Shown one piece after another: positions 1 through 7,063 of a stretch of DNA of 15,456 nucleotides. The notes beneath the pieces are model-generated. The model did not search any database. It saw only the letters and a program-made list of their open reading frames with translations, and was not told the DNA's origin. Position 1 is the first letter of the stretch, and every line of letters begins with the position of its first letter. Source of the stretch: Asaia bogorensis (GTDB taxonomy: Bacteria; Pseudomonadota; Alphaproteobacteria; Acetobacterales; Acetobacteraceae); contig CAMCHA010000009.1 in NCBI GenBank assembly GCA_945874515.1, positions 1 to 15,456 on the forward strand, written 5' to 3'. The position numbers were made by a program, and so were the translations under genes.

Positions 1-461
1 CGGCGGGCATTATGCACCCGGATATCATGGGCCGAGTGCAACCATTCAAAGGCCGGCAGGTTCAGCACCAGAGCGCCGCCTGGCTTAAGCACGCGGTGGA
101 ATTCCGCCAGTGCCCCGCCCGGTTCCACGGCGCGGTGGCACAGCACATCCATGCTGACCAGCGCACCAAAGCTGGCATCGGCGAAGGGCAGATGATTGGC
201 ATCCCCCCCGGTGGTGAGTGCGCCAGATTTGGCACCTGCGCGCCGCGCGGCTTCCGGGTTGAAATCCAGCCCAACCAGGGCGCGCGTGGACTTCCCGGCC
301 AACCGCCGGAGCAGCCCACCCGTGCCGCAGCCAGCATCGAGCAACGCCCCAGGGGTGCCGGCGCAGCGTTGCAAGGCATCAAGGACGCGAAGGTGCAGCG
401 CGCGGTACCACCACATGCGCTCCTCTACCGCGTCCATCAAATCATATTCGGCGATTTCCAC
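1..461 (-). CDS. Class I SAM-dependent methyltransferase (partial, C-terminus beyond left edge)
   Basis: The minus-strand frame reads a typical class I methyltransferase N-terminal half. A leading segment contains ERMWWYRALH, followed by the SAM-binding motif I LLDAGCGTGGLL, an acidic motif II region (VGLDFNPEAARRA), a motif resembling DANHLPFADASFGAL, then SMDVLCH and the post-motif RVLKPGGALVLNLPAFEWL. The order and spacing fit the Methyltransf_11 / UbiG-like group. The substrate cannot be told. The first ATG is at 437-435, but family-like residues (EIAEYDLMDAVEE) extend upstream, so I prefer the GTG at 461-459. A TTG at 497-495 is also possible, and an in-frame TAA lies shortly before it. 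No good ribosome binding site is visible. The gene runs off the window at base 1 and is divergent from the transporter gene that follows. Confidence 0.8.
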   Translation of the reverse strand, partial: MEIAEYDLMDAVEERMWWYRALHLRVLDALQRCAGTPGALLDAGCGTGGLLRRLAGKSTRALVGLDFNPEAARRAGAKSGALTTGGDANHLPFADASFGALVSMDVLCHRAVEPGGALAEFHRVLKPGGALVLNLPAFEWLHSAHDIRVHNAR

Positions 462-662
462 GGGCTTGTGTTTCGCATCGCGGCGGGGCGGGAACAAGGC
501 GCGGCGCGCTTAAGCCTGCCTTATTTGGCTTGCATAGGCCCCCATCTGAGCCGAGACTGCGCCCAATAAACATGCAATCGCTATCACCTTCGCCCGCGCC
601 GTACCGCGCGGGTGCCCTTGCCGGGGCCACGCCAGACCAAGCCGCCAGAAGCTGCCTTTCAC
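462..662. other. Divergent control region between the methyltransferase and first EamA gene
   Basis: About 200 bases separate the divergent genes. The sequence is GC-rich with a few weaker patches (around 518-530 and 566-575) that could hold promoters, but I find no convincing -35/-10 pair. Long open frames across it on both strands are chance effects of the high GC. Confidence 0.4.
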
Positions 663-1589
663 ATGGCTGAGGCGCCCAAAAACACGCTTACTGTGCCGAC
701 CGGGGCCGAGACTTTGCGCGGCATTGGCATCATCTTGATCGGCTATATCGTCATCACCGGCGCCGATGCGGCGGTGAAATGGGCGCTGCCGGAAGTGGGT
801 GCGGCCGTGGCCATGATTTGGCGTGGCGTGGTGGGTGGCATCACGGTGGTGATCCTCACGCGCGGGCGGGGGCTGTTTCCGAATAACCGCCGGCTGCTCG
901 CCTGGCGCGGCCTGCTGCATTGCTGCGTTTCGGCCACCTGGTATTGGGCCTGGGCGCGGGGCATGCCGCTGGTTGATTCCTACGCGGTTGCTTGCGCCAC
1001 GCCCTTGCTGATGACGCTATTTGCCATTCCGATGCTCGGCGAAAAGGTGGGCTGGCGGCGCTGGACTTCCACCATGATCGGCTTTGGCGGCGTACTTTTC
1101 ATGTTGCAACCATCTGGCGATTTGTGGCGCATTGAAGCCGTGGCGCTGCTGGGCGCGGTGGTGCTGATGTCGGTCACCCGCATCTGGACCCGGATGCTGT
1201 CGGTCAGTGACGGGCCAGCGGCGATCGCCTTCTGGCTGATGATGGCGCATATCCCGATGGGCTTGCTGTTCCTGCCGGCCTTCCCGCCGCCGTCATGGCT
1301 GCCTTCCACCAATACCATGCTGCTGCTGGTGCTGTTTGGCGTCTTCAACGGCATGGCGCATTTGATGTTCGCGCGCGCCTTTGCATTGGCGCCGGTTTCC
1401 GTGCTTGCACCCTTTGAATATTCGCCCTTGCTGATTGGCGGCGTGATCGGCTTTCTGATCTGGGCGGAGGTGCCGGGCTGGACCACGCTTGCCGGCGCGT
1501 CCCTGGTGGTGGCGGCGGGGCTTTACAATGTGTATCGCGAACAGGTGCGACGTGCTCAGGAACGATCCCGCATGAAGGAAGGCGCGTAA
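663..1589 (+). CDS. DMT-superfamily transporter, EamA domain (first of a tandem pair)
   Basis: This is a roughly 308-residue, very hydrophobic protein with about ten predicted membrane segments in two EamA-like halves, the usual layout of the drug/metabolite transporter superfamily. It sits in the inner membrane and moves small molecules; the substrate is unknown. Family-like landmarks are the end of the first half (ATPLLMTLFAIPMLGEKVGWRRW, broken here as ATPLLMTLFAIPML then GEKVGWRRW) and the second-half segment LAPVSVLAPFEYSPLLIGG. A GTG start at 612 would add 17 unconserved residues. I choose the ATG at 663, because the sequence after it begins the usual short cytoplasmic N-terminus. The stop TAA at 1587-1589 shares its last A with the ATG of the next gene (TAATG), so the two are probably translationally coupled. 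Confidence 0.88.
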   Translation: MAEAPKNTLTVPTGAETLRGIGIILIGYIVITGADAAVKWALPEVGAAVAMIWRGVVGGITVVILTRGRGLFPNNRRLLAWRGLLHCCVSATWYWAWARGMPLVDSYAVACATPLLMTLFAIPMLGEKVGWRRWTSTMIGFGGVLFMLQPSGDLWRIEAVALLGAVVLMSVTRIWTRMLSVSDGPAAIAFWLMMAHIPMGLLFLPAFPPPSWLPSTNTMLLLVLFGVFNGMAHLMFARAFALAPVSVLAPFEYSPLLIGGVIGFLIWAEVPGWTTLAGASLVVAAGLYNVYREQVRRAQERSRMKEGA

Positions 1590-2500
1590 TGGCACTCCGC
1601 CACGATATCCGCCGCGGTGCGCTATTGATGCTGGGCGCGACCGCGCTTTTCACCATCATGTCTGCCATGATCAAGGATATTGCGGAGAGCATTTCATTCA
1701 TTGAGATCATGTTCTTCCGATCCGCCTTCGCGCTGCCGGTGATTTTCGTGATAGTCGCGCGTGGCCGGCAATGGGGCATTTTGCGCACGCGGCGCTTTCC
1801 TTCGCATTTGCTGCGCGCCTTTACCGGCACTATGGCGCTGGGTTGTTCCTTCTTTGCGCTGACGGTGCTGCCCTTGGCGGAGCAAACGGCGCTGACCTAT
1901 ACCACGCCGCTTTTCGTGACCCTGCTTTCCATTCCGCTGCTGGGTGAGAAGGTTGGCGTTCATCGCTGGTCCGCGGTGATATTGGGCTTTGTCGGCATTA
2001 TGGTGATTGCGCTTGGCCAGGGGGCCTTTCAGGGCGGTAGTTGGCCAGAAAAAGCCGTGATGATCGGTATGTCGGTTGCGGTGGTGCAGGGCGTTTGGTC
2101 GGCGCTCACCACGCTTCTGGTGAGGAACCTTTCGGCGACAGAAAGCTCCACCACCATTGTGCTCTGGCAATCCCTGTTGATGACGGCCTTTACCGCCGTG
2201 GCGCTGCCGTTTTTCTGGACTACGCCCAATGCTTGGGAATGGCTAATCCTGATCCTGGTTGGGCTGGTGGGTGGTGTGGCGCAGGTGATGCTGACAGAAG
2301 CCTATGCCTCGGCCCAGGTGTCGTCGCTTGGGCCTTATTCCTATACCTCCATCCTTTGGTCGGTTGGGCTTGGCTGGCTGATTTGGGGGGACATGCCAAC
2401 CATCGCGACCATCCTTGGTGCGGTGCTCATTGTGCTGTCCGGGCTTTATATCCTGCACCGGGAATTGGTGCGCGGGCGGATGAAGCGCCAAGGGCAATAG
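1589..2500 (+). CDS. DMT-superfamily transporter, EamA domain (second of a tandem pair)
   Basis: This is a 303-residue inner-membrane protein of the EamA/DMT type with about ten hydrophobic segments. It is a clear paralogue of the preceding gene. Shared landmarks include the motif around TTPLFVTLLSIPLLGEKVGVHRW near the middle of the first half (compare ATPLLMTLFAIPMLGEKVGW in its neighbour) and the second-half stretch SLGPYSYTSILWSVGLGWLIWGD. The ATG overlaps the upstream stop by one base, which decides the start. The pair could act as two independent carriers or as a heteromeric one. The sequence does not settle this or name the substrate. It is followed by a 59-base gap before the MBL-fold gene on the same strand. 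Confidence 0.9.
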   Translation: MALRHDIRRGALLMLGATALFTIMSAMIKDIAESISFIEIMFFRSAFALPVIFVIVARGRQWGILRTRRFPSHLLRAFTGTMALGCSFFALTVLPLAEQTALTYTTPLFVTLLSIPLLGEKVGVHRWSAVILGFVGIMVIALGQGAFQGGSWPEKAVMIGMSVAVVQGVWSALTTLLVRNLSATESSTTIVLWQSLLMTAFTAVALPFFWTTPNAWEWLILILVGLVGGVAQVMLTEAYASAQVSSLGPYSYTSILWSVGLGWLIWGDMPTIATILGAVLIVLSGLYILHRELVRGRMKRQGQ

Positions 2501-2559
2501 GCAGGGCTTGCAGAGCGGCGGGCCTCGCCGCACCCTATCCTGAAAATGAGGCGTCACCG

Positions 2560-3447
2560 ATGAGCATTCCCTTCCTGAAAAATGACAGCCTGGCCCCGGG
2601 CGCGGTGGAACAGACCGCGCCGGGCGTGCGGCGTGTGCTCTGCAACAATCCCGGCGCTTTCACCTTTCGCGGCACGAATAGCTGGATCATTGGGCAGGGG
2701 AATTCCGTGGCGATCCTGGACCCCGGCCCGGTGGATGCGGCGCATCTGGACGCTTTGCTGGCAGCCACAAAGGGTGAGCGCATCACGCATATCCTGGTAT
2801 CCCACACGCATCGGGACCATTCGCCTGGCGTGGCCGCGCTGCAGGCCGCCACCGGCGCGCCGAGCTATGGTTTCGGCCCGCATATGACGCCGCCGGAACA
2901 GGGCGGCGAAGGGGGCGATCATACATTCCGCCCGGATGTGACCTTGGCCGATGGCGCCATAGTGGCGGGCGCTGATTGGCGCGTCACGGCTTTGCACACG
3001 CCTGGCCATTGCGCCAATCATCTGTGTTTTGCTTTGGAAAACACTAGCACATCACGCACGCTGTTCAGCGCGGATCTTGTCATGTCTTGGTCCACCAGCG
3101 TGGTCAGCCCGCCGGATGGCGATATGGCGGCCTATATGAATTCCCTCGCCAAGCTTCAGGCGCGCGATGATGAGCTTTATCTGCCCGGCCATGGGCCGCC
3201 GCTACCCAACCCTCAGCCCTTCGTCGCTGCCCTGGCCGCGCATCGGCGGGAGAGAGAGGCCCGGGTTCTTGAAGAACTCCACCGTGCCGGGCGCGCGAGC
3301 GCCGAAGCGCTGGTGCCGCCTGTTTATGGTGCAGCACTCGATCCAAGGCTGATCCCGGCAGCGGCGCGCAGCCTGACCGCGCATCTGATCAAGCTTGCGG
3401 CCGAAGGTTCGGTGCGCCAGGAAGCAGGGGTATGGATGGTGTCATGA
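2560..3447 (+). CDS. MBL-fold metallo-hydrolase, LACTB2-like
   Basis: This 295-residue protein has a complete metallo-beta-lactamase fold metal site. The HxHxDH motif is at residues 82-87 (SHTHRDH), the next metal ligand is H150 in LHTPGH, the bridging aspartate is D172 in FSADLVM, and the last histidine is H211 in LPGHGPP. After the fold, residues about 220-295 form a small helical C-terminal domain like the winged-helix tail of LACTB2-type hydrolases. Such proteins act as hydrolases or nucleases, and the substrate here is unknown. The start at 2560 is supported by GAGG at 2548-2551, about eight bases upstream. The frame stays open back to about 2041, but that part overlaps the transporter gene and is not coding. 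Its stop overlaps the next start as ATGA. Confidence 0.9.
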   Translation: MSIPFLKNDSLAPGAVEQTAPGVRRVLCNNPGAFTFRGTNSWIIGQGNSVAILDPGPVDAAHLDALLAATKGERITHILVSHTHRDHSPGVAALQAATGAPSYGFGPHMTPPEQGGEGGDHTFRPDVTLADGAIVAGADWRVTALHTPGHCANHLCFALENTSTSRTLFSADLVMSWSTSVVSPPDGDMAAYMNSLAKLQARDDELYLPGHGPPLPNPQPFVAALAAHRREREARVLEELHRAGRASAEALVPPVYGAALDPRLIPAAARSLTAHLIKLAAEGSVRQEAGVWMVS

Positions 3448-4238
3448 CGCTACGACGTGGAATCTTCTTTCTGCCCCTGGCCGCGCTGATCGGATGCGGG
3501 CCACCTGATTACACGCCGGTGCGCGATTGGGCCGGCGTTGCCGGCAACCTTGCCGTCTATCCGGAAGTAGTCACAAGGCCGGGTGCGGCGCAGGTCGTCT
3601 CACCTTCTGCCGACGCCATCAACGGGATGCAGCAGGCGCTGGCAACTTATTTGCAGGCGCTGGATACACTCGCGGCCGATGGGCTTTTGATGATCCGCGA
3701 AGACCCCTTGTCCGCTTATGCGCCGCGCGTTGCGCCCACCAGCCCCAAAGGCGCTGAGGCGATCCAGACGCTTGGTGCGCTGCTGCGCGACCGCGGGCGT
3801 TCCTTGGCGCGTGCGCCGCAATTGCGCGCGACCATCCGGGAAGCGGATGCGCCGGTGCAAGCGCTGATTGCCGCAATGCAGGAAGCCATCATCACGCTTG
3901 AACCGGCTGAGACAGCCGCAGCAGATCAGGCGCGTGCGCGCTATCAGCGCCTACTTCGCGAAGCGCGCGATGAACCAAGCCGGCAAATCCTGCGCGACCT
4001 GGCGGCGCTTTATGAGGCTGCCTCTGCCAATCGCGCCGCCGCGATCAAGAATTACCAGACGGTACTGGCTGATATCGCCCGCGGCCATGCGCTATTGAAG
4101 GAGCGCGTTTCCAATCTGACGCAGGAGGAAACCGCGCGCCAGATCCGCGCTGCCGAGGCTGAGCTGCGTCGCGCCGGCGCACGACTGCCACGTGATGGGC
4201 TTGGCATTGCCGTGCCGGTGATGGGCGCGCCGCGCTGA
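3444..4238 (+). CDS. Predicted lipoprotein of unknown function, helical
   Basis: This 264-residue protein begins with a lipoprotein signal peptide: basic MTLRR, a hydrophobic core FFLPLAALIG, and a lipobox LIGC with the modified cysteine at residue 18. It should be anchored in the outer or inner membrane facing the periplasm. The mature part from about residue 60 is rich in Ala, Arg, Glu and Gln and looks almost wholly helical, with coiled-coil-like stretches near residues 130-240. I recognise no catalytic motif or named family. The ATG at 3444 overlaps the upstream TGA (ATGA), so it is probably translated by coupling with the MBL-fold gene. An ATG at 3432 would only add four residues before the signal peptide. 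Confidence 0.75.
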   Translation: MTLRRGIFFLPLAALIGCGPPDYTPVRDWAGVAGNLAVYPEVVTRPGAAQVVSPSADAINGMQQALATYLQALDTLAADGLLMIREDPLSAYAPRVAPTSPKGAEAIQTLGALLRDRGRSLARAPQLRATIREADAPVQALIAAMQEAIITLEPAETAAADQARARYQRLLREARDEPSRQILRDLAALYEAASANRAAAIKNYQTVLADIARGHALLKERVSNLTQEETARQIRAAEAELRRAGARLPRDGLGIAVPVMGAPR

Positions 4239-4309
4239 ACCTGCTTTTCTGCGCACCGGGGGGGGTGACAAGCCGCCCCGGCGCTGCTTCCATCCCGCCA
4301 CCAAAACCG

Positions 4310-4315
4310 AGGAGG
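4310..4315 (+). promoter_or_regulatory. Shine-Dalgarno of the thiolase-like gene
   Basis: AGGAGG matches the anti-SD perfectly, but it lies 13 bases from the ATG at 4329, longer than the usual 5-9. No nearer in-frame start exists, so the ATG at 4329 stands. The 90-base gap upstream also holds an imperfect GC-rich hairpin (about 4252-4284) without a U-tract. I do not call it a terminator. Confidence 0.5.
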
Positions 4316-4328
4316 ATAAACGCCACTC

Positions 4329-5501
4329 ATGAGTACCAATGGCAAGGGCTATATCGTGGGCGCCTTTGAGCACCCGACCCGAAAGGCCGATAATACATCC
4401 GTGGCGCAGCTGCATGCTGAAGTCGCCTATGGCGCGCTGCAGGATGCCGGGCTTTCCAAAGATGATGTTGACGGGTTTTTCTGCACGGGCGCCGCGCCGG
4501 GGCTCGGCCCGCTCAATATGGCGGATTATCTGGGGCTGACGAAACTCAAGCACCTCGATTCCACCGATATGGGCGGCTGTTCTTACGTGATGCATGTCGG
4601 CCATGCGGTGGAAGCGATCGCGCTTGGCAAGTGCAATATCGCGCTGATCACGCTGGCGGGCCGCCCGCGCGCTGAGGCCATGGCGACCGGCACCGCGCCC
4701 CGTTCCTGGGGCGTGAATGTGCCGGATGATCCGTTTGAGATCGTCTATGGCCGCACCGTTGCGAATGCCTATGCCCTGTGCGCCATGCGCCACATGCATG
4801 AATACGGCACCACTTCCGAACAGCTCGCCTGGATCAAGGTGGCGGCTTCGCATCATGCGCAGCACAACCCGCACGCCATGTTGCCCAAGGTGGTGACGGT
4901 GGAAGATGTGGTGAATTCTCCCCTAGTGTCAGACCCGCTGCACCGGCTGGATTGCTGCGTCATTTCCGATGGCGGCGGCGCGCTGATTGTCACGCGCCCG
5001 GAAATCGCCAAATCGCTGAAGCGGCCTTTGGTGAAGGTGAAGGGCCATGGAGAAGCGACCAAGAATCAGAATGCTGGATATACGGATTTGACGTATTCCG
5101 GCGCTGTCTGGTCCGGACCCCGAGCCTTTGAAGAAGCCGGCGTGACGCCCAAGGATATTCAATACGCTTCCATCTATGACAGCTTCACCATCACGGTGCT
5201 GATCCAGTTGGAAGATCTTGGCTTCTGCAAAAAGGGCGAAGGCGGCAAGTTTGTCGCCGATGGCAATCTGATTTCCGGCGTCGGCAAGCTGCCCTTCAAC
5301 ACGGATGGCGGCGGGCTTTGCAATAACCACCCGGCCAATCGTGGCGGCATGACCAAGGTGATCGAAGCCGTGCGGCAATTGCGCCATGAAGCGCACCCCA
5401 AGGTGCAGGTGCCTGGCTGCTCACTGGCATTGGCACATGGCACGGGTGGCTTGCTCGGCACGCGCCATGGCAGCGCCACCGTCATTCTGGAAAGGGAGTA
5501 A
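4329..5501 (+). CDS. Thiolase-like protein (SCP2-thiolase / acetyl-CoA acetyltransferase-like)
   Basis: This 390-residue protein has a thiolase fold of the SCP-x/lipid-transfer group. It shows the N-terminal YIVGAFEHPTR strand, an active-site-region loop MGGCSY at residues 81-86, GHAVEAIALGKCNIALI after it, the late histidine region CNNHPANRGG (H334), and the C-terminal CSLALAHGTGG (C364, H370). Enzymes of this type form or cleave carbon-carbon bonds in acyl-CoA chains in the cytoplasm. The usual nucleophile motif is C-x-S-G. By my alignment the C position is Gly83 here, with a cysteine one residue later (C84), so thiolysis is not certain. The DUF35 gene starts five bases after its stop. The pair resembles the thiolase-like/DUF35 complexes Ltp2-ChsH2 and BbsB-BbsA. 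Confidence 0.85.
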   Translation: MSTNGKGYIVGAFEHPTRKADNTSVAQLHAEVAYGALQDAGLSKDDVDGFFCTGAAPGLGPLNMADYLGLTKLKHLDSTDMGGCSYVMHVGHAVEAIALGKCNIALITLAGRPRAEAMATGTAPRSWGVNVPDDPFEIVYGRTVANAYALCAMRHMHEYGTTSEQLAWIKVAASHHAQHNPHAMLPKVVTVEDVVNSPLVSDPLHRLDCCVISDGGGALIVTRPEIAKSLKRPLVKVKGHGEATKNQNAGYTDLTYSGAVWSGPRAFEEAGVTPKDIQYASIYDSFTITVLIQLEDLGFCKKGEGGKFVADGNLISGVGKLPFNTDGGGLCNNHPANRGGMTKVIEAVRQLRHEAHPKVQVPGCSLALAHGTGGLLGTRHGSATVILERE

Positions 5502-5506
5502 GCGAT

Positions 5507-5905
5507 ATGGCCACAATGGCATTCAACCGGGCCCTGCCGGAAATCAAGACGGACCCAACCAATCAGCCCTTCTTTGAAGGCGCGCGCGCCGGCAAGCTGC
5601 TGATTGGCAAGTGCAATGATACCGGCAAGTTCTTCTGGTATCCGCGCGGCTGTTCGCCATTCACGCTGTCCAACAATATTGAATTGGTGGAAGCCAAGGG
5701 CACGGGCAGCATCTATACCTTCACGGTGATGCGCACCAAGGAACCTTATTGCGTCGCTTACGTGGAATTGGATGAGGGTATCCGCGTTTTCACCAATATT
5801 GTGGATTGCGATCTGGATAGTTTGAAGATCGGCCAGAAGGTGAAGCTGGTCTTCAAGCCGACCCAGGGGGATGGGCCGCCGGCCTTCATGTTCACCCCGG
5901 CGTGA
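5507..5905 (+). CDS. DUF35 OB-fold protein, partner of the thiolase-like enzyme
   Basis: This 132-residue protein matches the ChsH2/BbsA-type DUF35 family: an N-terminal helix (residues about 17-30, NQPFFEGARAGKLLIGKC), a rubredoxin-like zinc ribbon, then an OB-fold (TGSIYTFTVMRT, YCVAYVELDEG, VFTNIVDCDLDSLKIGQKVKL). Such proteins form complexes with thiolases or acyl-CoA dehydrogenases and help bind CoA substrates. The ribbon normally has CxxC...CxxC. Here only C36 and C49 remain (CNDT ... RGCSPF), with T39 and F52 where the second cysteine of each pair is expected, so zinc is probably not bound. The start at 5507 follows GGGAG at the end of the upstream gene; an ATG at 5516 is an alternative. 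A strong terminator follows the stop. Confidence 0.88.
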   Translation: MATMAFNRALPEIKTDPTNQPFFEGARAGKLLIGKCNDTGKFFWYPRGCSPFTLSNNIELVEAKGTGSIYTFTVMRTKEPYCVAYVELDEGIRVFTNIVDCDLDSLKIGQKVKLVFKPTQGDGPPAFMFTPA

Positions 5906-5921
5906 TTGCCGGCTGTTTTTC

Positions 5922-5955
5922 AAGGGGCGCCCCTGCTGAGGGGGCGCCCTTTTTT
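5922..5955 (+). terminator. Rho-independent terminator after the thiolase/DUF35 pair
   Basis: A perfect nine-base stem, GGGCGCCCC with GGGGCGCCC, encloses the loop TGCTGAG. It is extended below by one G-U and two A-U pairs and followed directly by a run of six T. It lies 17 bases after the DUF35 stop. Confidence 0.9.
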
Positions 5956-5970
5956 GTTGCGCGATTTTCA

Positions 5971-5998
5971 GTGCAAATCGCGGTGGTTTTGGTAGAAT
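5971..5998 (+). promoter_or_regulatory. Possible sigma-70 promoter of the CHAP lipoprotein gene
   Basis: A TAGAAT hexamer at 5993-5998 matches the -10 consensus at five of six positions. The -35 partner, GTGCAA at 5971-5976 with a 16-base spacer, is poor. It sits between the upstream terminator and the start at 6031, where a promoter is needed. Confidence 0.4.
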
Positions 5999-6030
5999 TC
6001 CAATCGGGGAAATTAAGGGGGTTCGCGATC

Positions 6031-6531
6031 ATGCGCCGCATGGTCACGATTGGGCTGTTATTCGCGTTGGCCGGCTGCGCTTCCGGGCGCATGGCGTCGC
6101 GTTCCGGCGTACCTGGTTATTCGGGTGGGGATATGTCCTGCGTGCCTTATGCTCGGGAGCGTTCAGGGCTGCGTATCGCCGGCGATGCTTGGCAATGGTG
6201 GCAGGCGGCGGCTGGGCGGTATGAGCGTTCGGCGGCGCCTAAGCCCGGTAGCGTGCTCGTTTTCCAGCGGACCACCCGCAACCCGCAGGGGCATGTGGCG
6301 GTGGTTTCCCGGGTTGTCTCGGCGCGCGAAATCCGGGTGGACCACGCCAATTGGTCAAGCGGCCGGGCGAGGGGGCAGATCGCGCGGGACCAGCCGGTGC
6401 TGGATGTCTCGCCACGCGGGGATTGGTCCTTGGTGCGGGTTTGGTACCCTCCGGCGGATGACTTCGGCGCAACGCAATTCCCGACCTATGGCTTCATCCA
6501 TGGCCGGATGCTGATGGCCTCGGCCCGATGA
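6031..6531 (+). CDS. CHAP-domain lipoprotein (putative peptidoglycan amidase/endopeptidase)
   Basis: This 166-residue protein starts with a lipoprotein signal (MRRMVTIGLLFALAGC), with lipobox LAGC and the lipidated cysteine at residue 16. The mature part is a compact CHAP domain. The catalytic cysteine is C37 in DMSCVPYARERSG, the histidine H88 in NPQGHVAVVS, and the polar third residue N107 in DHANWSS. CHAP enzymes cut amide or peptide bonds in peptidoglycan, so it should act on the wall from a membrane anchor. No separate cell-wall-binding domain is seen. The start at 6031 is backed by AAGGGGG at 6015-6021. The frame is open upstream to 5902 but runs through the terminator. It has its own transcription unit between the terminator and tRNA-Lys. 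Confidence 0.85.
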   Translation: MRRMVTIGLLFALAGCASGRMASRSGVPGYSGGDMSCVPYARERSGLRIAGDAWQWWQAAAGRYERSAAPKPGSVLVFQRTTRNPQGHVAVVSRVVSAREIRVDHANWSSGRARGQIARDQPVLDVSPRGDWSLVRVWYPPADDFGATQFPTYGFIHGRMLMASAR

Positions 6532-6568
6532 AGCTGCCACCGGCTGAGGGGCTGGACAAAACCGCCCC

Positions 6569-6586
6569 GGGCGCTATGTAGCGCCC
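6569..6586 (+). terminator. GC-rich hairpin after the CHAP gene
   Basis: GGGCGCT and AGCGCCC form a seven-base perfect stem around the loop ATGT, 37 bases after the CHAP stop and 31 bases before the tRNA. There is no T-run after it, so it may terminate weakly or only protect the transcript end. Confidence 0.35.
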
Positions 6587-6617
6587 CTTGGTCACGCCGG
6601 GGCTTACCCTGGCTGCC

Positions 6618-6693
<76 letters not shown>

Positions 6694-7050
6694 ATGAAAT
6701 CAATGATTAATGGGTTTGTGAGGGCTCGCTTAATGTCACGCGCTGTGGTGCGGACACCATGCGGACACCGGACTGCTTTTTGCGCCTTTTAGCGCGATGG
6801 GCCCCTTAGCTTCCCCCCCCTGTCTGGGTTATTGTTTCGATCTCCCCACCCCACGTGCCAGCAGTGCCAAAAGGGTGCTTGGCTAGGGACCCGCCTCGTG
6901 CTCGGCACTATTTCAGCGGAATTTACCGCACCCGCCAGCGCGTCGTGAATAATGCGGGCTAAATCCTGAGCTTTCCTCTCCTTGGCCGATACGGGCCTCG
7001 ACTATTGTTCTGATTTACAGGCCGGCGGTTCCGGATCATCGTGTCTGCTC
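6694..7050. other. Gene-poor stretch between tRNA-Lys and the SDR gene
   Basis: About 360 bases hold no convincing gene. Just after the tRNA there is a 10-base direct repeat (6749-6769). A minus-strand frame without a usable start, open between about 7010 and 6795, reads some protein-like residues (AKERKAQDLARIIHDALAG), but I could not tie it to a family. A gene-sized deletion or an old integration event at the tRNA 3' end would explain the composition. I see no clear promoter. Confidence 0.5.
6749..6769 (+). repeat. Tandem direct repeat TGCGGACACC x2
   Basis: Two identical ten-base copies, 6749-6758 and 6760-6769, are separated by one base (period 11, one helical turn) and lie 56 bases after the tRNA. 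Repeats of this kind beside a tRNA 3' end resemble arm-type integrase binding sites, but no integrase gene is present in the window. Confidence 0.6.
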
Positions 7051-7063
7051 AGGAGGCCCACCC

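Noticed and set aside
612..662. GTG start for the first EamA gene
   Set aside because: The 17 added residues are unlike family N-termini; ATG 663 gives the usual length.
2041..2559. Long upstream extension of the MBL-fold frame
   Set aside because: It lies within the second EamA gene in another frame, has no family likeness, and a proper start with SD exists at 2560.
4252..4284. GC-rich imperfect hairpin before the thiolase-like gene
   Set aside because: It has a two-base bulge and no T-run, so I do not call it a terminator.
6795..7010. Minus-strand open frame with protein-like residues after the tRNA
   Set aside because: It has no suitable start or SD and no recognised family; listed only as part of the intergenic description.
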